A DNA stretch of 64,000 nucleotides from Sinorhizobium medicae (lineage in GTDB: Bacteria; Pseudomonadota; Alphaproteobacteria; Rhizobiales; Rhizobiaceae), in contig NZ_VITA01000012.1 in the NCBI RefSeq assembly GCF_007827695.1, forward strand, positions 146,873 through 210,872, given 5' to 3'. The position numbers and the translations under genes were made by a program. The notes under the pieces are model-generated. The model saw only the letters and a program-made list of their open reading frames with translations. It was not told where the DNA came from and ran no database searches. Of the stretch, positions 60,172 to 64,000 are shown piece by piece. Within the stretch, counting starts at the first letter, position 1, and every line of letters starts with the position of its first letter.

Positions 60172-61116
60172 ATGTTCGGGCAGGTAAGGACGCATCGAAG
60201 CCCGACAGGTGCGACTCTCGGCTGGCGCAGTTTCGCCGCCGCCGGCCAATCGCGGGCTATTCTCGTCATCAGCCACGGTCTTGCCGAACATTCCGGCCGC
60301 TATGCCCGCTTTGCCGAGGCCATGGCCGACAAGGGCTTCCATGTTTACGCCCATGACCACCGCGGCCATGGTACAAGCCGCGCTCCCGACGCACCGCTTG
60401 CCATGTTCGCGCATCGGGAAGGTGCCTCAAAGGTCGTCACGGACCTCCATGCGCTCCGCGACATGGCGGTCGTCGATAAACCCGGCCTGCCGGTCGTGCT
60501 TTTCGGCCACTCGATGGGTGGCCTGATTGCACTGAACGCCGCCGAAGACGATCCTGGACGCTATGACCTGCTGGCGGTCTGGAACGCGAACTTCCGGCCG
60601 GGACTTGCAGGCCGCGCCGGGCAGTTGCTGCTGGCGATCGAGAAGATGCTGAAGGGCTCGGACGTGCCAAGTCCGCTGATGACGAAACTCACCTTCGGCG
60701 CGTGGGGCGCGCGTGTTGCCAACCGGAAGACTGATTTCGATTGGCTGTCACGGGATGAGAGCGAGGTTGCCAAATATATCGCCGATCCACTCTGCGGCTT
60801 TGACCCCACTGTCTCACTGTGGCTCGACGTCTTCGCCTTTGCCTTTGCCGGAGCCCGCGCCGACCGCCTTTCACGGCTGCCGTCGAACCTGCCGGTCCAC
60901 CTTGCCGGGGGCAGCGCCGACCCTTCCACCTTCGACGGCGAGGCCGTTCGCTGGCTCGGCAGCCGCATGAAGGCGCAGGGCATGAGCGATGTCACCACCA
61001 CGATCCATCAGGGCATGCGCCACGAAACACTCAACGAAGTCGGCCGGGAACAGGCGACGGAGGAATTCGCGGCCTGGTGTCTTGAGGAGATCCGGAGAAA
61101 GCGTCAGGGCCGATGA
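60172..61116 (+). CDS. Alpha/beta hydrolase, lysophospholipase/monoacylglycerol lipase type
   Basis: 314 residues. ISHGLAEHSGRYARFAEAMAD, the HDHRGHGTS block and nucleophile elbow FGHSMGGLIAL are typical of PldB/monoglyceride lipase proteins; a C-terminal HQGMRHETLNE supplies the catalytic His. GGGGGAAGCG precedes the ATG at 60172. Its stop overlaps the transporter start (ATGA), so at least two genes form an operon. Confidence 0.9.
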   Translation: MFGQVRTHRSPTGATLGWRSFAAAGQSRAILVISHGLAEHSGRYARFAEAMADKGFHVYAHDHRGHGTSRAPDAPLAMFAHREGASKVVTDLHALRDMAVVDKPGLPVVLFGHSMGGLIALNAAEDDPGRYDLLAVWNANFRPGLAGRAGQLLLAIEKMLKGSDVPSPLMTKLTFGAWGARVANRKTDFDWLSRDESEVAKYIADPLCGFDPTVSLWLDVFAFAFAGARADRLSRLPSNLPVHLAGGSADPSTFDGEAVRWLGSRMKAQGMSDVTTTIHQGMRHETLNEVGREQATEEFAAWCLEEIRRKRQGR

Positions 61117-62066
61117 GCGAGCTCTCTCTTCCCAAAGCGGCAATCGATCAGAACCGGATCTCTTACGGTCTGACTCTGATGGTCGTTTCGGTCTTGCTTT
61201 CGCCGCTGATCGACATCTTCTCCAAGCTCGCTGTCGCAACGGTGCCCTCGGCCGAGATCACGGCTATACGCTTTCTGCTGCAGGTCGCCTTCATTCTGCC
61301 GATCGTCCTTTTGCGCGGCACTGTTCTCGATCTCACATGGCGCAAGAGCGCGCTGCATGCGCTGCGCGGCGGGCTCCTGGTTGTGACCATGCTTTCCTTC
61401 GTCACGGCGCTGAAGGTCATGGAAGTGGCCGATGCGATCGCCATTTTCTTCGTGGAACCGATCATCCTTACCATTCTCGGCAGCATTTTCCTGAAGGAGA
61501 CGATCGGCTGGCGCCGCTATACCGCCTGCGGTGTCGGCTTCCTGGGTTCGCTGCTCGTCATCCAGCCGAGCATGCAGGAGGTCGGCCTGATCGCGCTTTT
61601 ACCGATCGTCGCTGCCTTCGGCCTCGCCTTTTTTCTGCTCGTGACGCGGATGGTCGCGCAGAGCGAAGACCCTTGGTCGATGCAGTTCCATGCCGGCATC
61701 TGGGGCGGTCTTTTCTGTCTCGTGCTGCTCTGGTGCGGCGAGGGCACCGGATCCGCCGTTTTCGATCCGGTCTGGCCCGACGGGCGCGCCTTGTATCATC
61801 TGCTCGGCGTCGGTGTCGTCGCTACAATTGCCGGCGTGCTCGGCGTCTATGCCTATCGGGCCGCGCCCGCCTCGGTGCTCGCGCCGCTGCAATATCTCGA
61901 GATCGTCTCGGCAACGATCTTCGGCTGGCTCGTCTTCGGGGATCTGCCGGACGCGCTGAAGTGGCTGGGCATTGCGATCATCATCGGCTCCGGCCTCTAT
62001 ATCATATGGCGAGAGCGGCAGGTTCACAAAACGGCGAGTATCCCGCCGGTATCGCCGGCGATCTGA
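61113..62066 (+). CDS. EamA/DMT-family transporter
   Basis: 317 residues, ten helices in two EamA repeats (VVSVLLSPLIDIFSKLAVATV, VADAIAIFFVEPIILTILGSIFL; AYRAAPASVLAPLQYLEIVSATIFGWL). Coupled by ATGA to the hydrolase gene and 36 bases from the ThDP enzyme gene. A drug/metabolite exporter by family; cargo unknown. Confidence 0.9.
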   Translation: MSELSLPKAAIDQNRISYGLTLMVVSVLLSPLIDIFSKLAVATVPSAEITAIRFLLQVAFILPIVLLRGTVLDLTWRKSALHALRGGLLVVTMLSFVTALKVMEVADAIAIFFVEPIILTILGSIFLKETIGWRRYTACGVGFLGSLLVIQPSMQEVGLIALLPIVAAFGLAFFLLVTRMVAQSEDPWSMQFHAGIWGGLFCLVLLWCGEGTGSAVFDPVWPDGRALYHLLGVGVVATIAGVLGVYAYRAAPASVLAPLQYLEIVSATIFGWLVFGDLPDALKWLGIAIIIGSGLYIIWRERQVHKTASIPPVSPAI

Positions 62067-62102
62067 CATCGGCGAATCAGGACAGCATTGGGAGGTGCGG
62101 AC

Positions 62103-63749
62103 ATGAAAACGGGCGGACAACTGGTGGTGGAGGCGCTTGTCGCCAATGGGGTGAAGCGCATCTCCTGCGTTCCGGGCGAAAGCTATCTGGCCGTGCTCGA
62201 TGCGCTCTACGACTCGGACGTCGAAGTCGTCGTCTGCCGGCAGGAGGGCGGCGCGGCCATGATGGCGGATGCTTGGGGACGGCTGACGGGCGAACCGGGC
62301 ATCTGCATGGTCACCCGCGGCCCGGGCGCAACCAATGCCTCCGCCGGGCTCCATGTGGCACGGCAGGATTCGGTTCCCATGATCCTCTTCATCGGCCAGG
62401 TGCAGCGGGAGGCGCGCGAGCGGGAGGCTTTCCAGGAGATCGAATACCGTCGCGCCTTCACCGAGGTCGCAAAATGGGTGGGCGAGATAGACGACCCGGC
62501 ACGCATCCCCGAATTCGTCACTCGCGCCTTCGCCGTCGCGACGTCCGGCCGCCCCGGCCCAGTGGTCCTGACCTTGCCGGAGGACATGCTGACACAGAGT
62601 GCCGAGGCCCCGGCCGCACGCGCCTACCAACCGGTGGAAAGCCACCCTGGAACCCGCCAAATCGCGCGCCTCGCGGAACTTCTCTCTTCAGCGAAAAGGC
62701 CGATCGCCATTCTCGGCGGCACGCGCTGGTCTGCCGAAGCCGCGGCCGGGCTCAAGAGCTTCGCCGAACGCTGGCACCTCCCGGTCGGCTGCTCCTTCCG
62801 TCGGCAGATGCTTTTCGACCACCTGCACCCGAATTATGCGGGCGATGTCGGCATCGGCATCAATCCGGCACTGGCAGGAGAGATCAGGGAAGCCGATCTC
62901 ATCCTCCTCATCGGCGGCCGGTTCTCGGAAATGCCCTCCTCCGGCTACACGCTGATCGACGTCCCCTACCCCAGGCAGACCCTGGTGCATGTCCATCCGG
63001 ATCCGGGGGAACTCGGCCGGGTCTACCGTCCGGACCTCGCGATTGCCGCGAGCCCGCAGGACTTCGTCGCGGCGCTCTCCGGCCTGACGCCTGCGGCCGA
63101 ACCCAGCTGGTCCGCCCGCACAAGGGAAATGCATGCTGCCTATCTCAAATGGTCGACGCCGCCGGAAAAGGGACCGGGCGACGTTCAGATGGGCCCGATC
63201 GTCAACTGGCTGGAAGCGAATACGGGGCCGGAGACGATTTTTACCAACGGTGCGGGCAACTACGCGACCTGGCTCCATCGCTTCCACCGCTTCCGCCGTT
63301 ACGGCACGCAGGCTGCTCCCGCTTCCGGTTCGATGGGCTACGGCCTGCCGGCCGCTGTCGCAGCCAAGCATCTGCATCCCGACCGCGAGGTGATCTGCTT
63401 TGCCGGAGACGGCTGTTTCCTCATGCACGGCCAGGAATTCGCGACGGCCGTCCGCTACGGACTCCCCCTTATCGTGCTCGTCATCAACAACAACATCTAC
63501 GGCACGATCCGCATGCACCAGGAGCGCGAATATCCCGGCCGCGTCAGTGCCACGGATCTGACGAACCCGGATTTTGCCGCACTTGCCCGCGCCTATGGCG
63601 GACATGGCGAAACGGTGGCGCGCACCGAGGAGTTTGCGGACGCTTTCCTGCGTGCGCGTGAAAGCGGCAAGCCCGCCATTATCGAGGTCAAGCTCGATCC
63701 GGAAGCGATCACGCCGACGCGGACGCTGAGCGAGATCCGCAAAGGATAG
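62103..63749 (+). CDS. Thiamine-diphosphate-dependent enzyme, acetolactate synthase-like
   Basis: 548 residues with the three-domain layout of the POX/AHAS family. The ThDP-activating Glu is in VVCRQEGGAAMMADAWG, followed by VTRGPGATNASAGLH; the C-terminal cofactor motif is GDGCFLMHGQEF...VINNNIYG. GGGAGGTG precedes the ATG at 62103 (a TTG at 62088 is in frame). Because no small regulatory subunit gene adjoins, and the partners are a lipase-like hydrolase and an exporter, biosynthetic acetolactate synthase is unlikely; the true reaction is unknown. Confidence 0.88.
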   Translation: MKTGGQLVVEALVANGVKRISCVPGESYLAVLDALYDSDVEVVVCRQEGGAAMMADAWGRLTGEPGICMVTRGPGATNASAGLHVARQDSVPMILFIGQVQREAREREAFQEIEYRRAFTEVAKWVGEIDDPARIPEFVTRAFAVATSGRPGPVVLTLPEDMLTQSAEAPAARAYQPVESHPGTRQIARLAELLSSAKRPIAILGGTRWSAEAAAGLKSFAERWHLPVGCSFRRQMLFDHLHPNYAGDVGIGINPALAGEIREADLILLIGGRFSEMPSSGYTLIDVPYPRQTLVHVHPDPGELGRVYRPDLAIAASPQDFVAALSGLTPAAEPSWSARTREMHAAYLKWSTPPEKGPGDVQMGPIVNWLEANTGPETIFTNGAGNYATWLHRFHRFRRYGTQAAPASGSMGYGLPAAVAAKHLHPDREVICFAGDGCFLMHGQEFATAVRYGLPLIVLVINNNIYGTIRMHQEREYPGRVSATDLTNPDFAALARAYGGHGETVARTEEFADAFLRARESGKPAIIEVKLDPEAITPTRTLSEIRKG

Positions 63750-63764
63750 CAAGGGAAGAAGAGA

Positions 63765-63935
63765 GATTCCCGCGCCGCAGACGCGGCGCTGCTGGATTTC
63801 TGTGACAAGCACAGAAATGAGGGAAAGGGGAGAGATGGCTTGCACAGCGCGCAAACGGCAGCTGCCGTAACGCCCACCCCTCGCCAATCTCCGTCATTCC
63901 TGTGTTCGTCACAGGAATCCTGTGTGTCGAAACTG
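63765..63935. repeat. Palindromic repeat after the ThDP enzyme
   Basis: CGCGCCGCAGACGCGGCGCTGCTGGATTTCTGTGACAAGCACAG is mirrored later by CATTCCTGTGTTCGTCACAGGAATCCTG. It shares the GCCGCAGACGCGG core and CTGTGACAAG/CGTCACAGG arms with 57117-57235. The last 65 bases of the window show no feature. Confidence 0.6.
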
Positions 63936-64000
63936 TGCTTATATGGGTGCGGGCGGAAGGCCGTCGGAATCCTGGTCTTTAAAGACCGTGTGCTGGCTCT

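Noticed and set aside
60989..63661. An 890-codon plus-strand frame
   Set aside because: Runs out of frame through the EamA and ThDP enzyme genes, both of which have full family motifs; its translation is Arg-rich and featureless.
62103..63749. Biosynthetic acetolactate synthase large subunit (ilvB/ilvI)
   Set aside because: No small subunit gene or branched-chain pathway gene is adjacent, and the neighbours point elsewhere.
63936..64000. Start of an RNA gene at the right edge
   Set aside because: GGTCTTTAAAGACC is a short palindrome only; no tRNA or rRNA signature is visible before the sequence ends.

Overview
The window is a chromosomal segment of a Rhizobiaceae member, most likely Sinorhizobium/Ensifer. 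The evidence is a high-GC alphaproteobacterial dcw cluster encoding a very long (590-residue) FtsZ, RIME-type intergenic palindromes, the btaAB betaine-lipid genes, a PPi-dependent phosphofructokinase and a paralogue of the AapJQMP-type amino-acid transporter. I saw no tRNA, rRNA, insertion sequence, prophage or CRISPR array. The species call rests on remembered gene order and sequence feel, not on a search.

Region 1 (1-28.8 kb) is mostly minus strand. In transcription order it reads mraZ, rsmH, ftsL-like, ftsI, murE, murF, mraY, murD, ftsW, murG, murC, murB, then (after an intruding plus-strand MFS gene and aqpZ) ddlB, ftsQ, ftsA, ftsZ, lpxC, bamD, recN and a 3'-truncated ligA. This is a near-complete lipid II synthesis and division cluster. 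Regulatory candidates are four phased TGGG MraZ boxes before mraZ, two CtrA-type half-sites before ddlB-ftsQAZ, and a hairpin that buries the ligA Shine-Dalgarno. RNase P RNA (rnpB) closes the region.

Region 2 (28.8-41.6 kb) is the most unusual part. A minus-strand operon glyA-folD-purU-dadA-dsdA diverges from a LysR regulator, which is followed by a four-gene polar amino-acid ABC transporter and a convergent FAD oxidoreductase. The GlyA paralogue has non-canonical active-site residues (Phe-His for Tyr-Tyr, Thr for the His before the PLP lysine). Together with D-alanine and D-serine disposal enzymes and a C1-tetrahydrofolate-to-formate branch, this suggests a pathway for alpha,alpha-disubstituted serines (2-methylserine, 2-hydroxymethylserine). 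The pathway is an inference and is the main proposal of this report.

Region 3 (41.7-54.5 kb) is rich in envelope genes: two SLT transglycosylases, an AmpD-like amidase coupled to a TerB-DnaJ protein, pfp, a LysE exporter, a serine beta-lactamase-like hydrolase, btaA-btaB (diacylglyceryl-trimethylhomoserine lipid), a GH25 muramidase lipoprotein, an MltB-type transglycosylase and an EamA transporter.

Region 4 (54.5-64 kb) holds a 25-codon putative membrane peptide, an autoregulated-looking ArsR-methyltransferase/metF operon with an operator palindrome, ettA, an RNase T2 homologue lacking two catalytic residues, and an operon of alpha/beta hydrolase, EamA transporter and ThDP-dependent enzyme of unknown pathway. 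Palindromic repeat elements lie between several of these genes.
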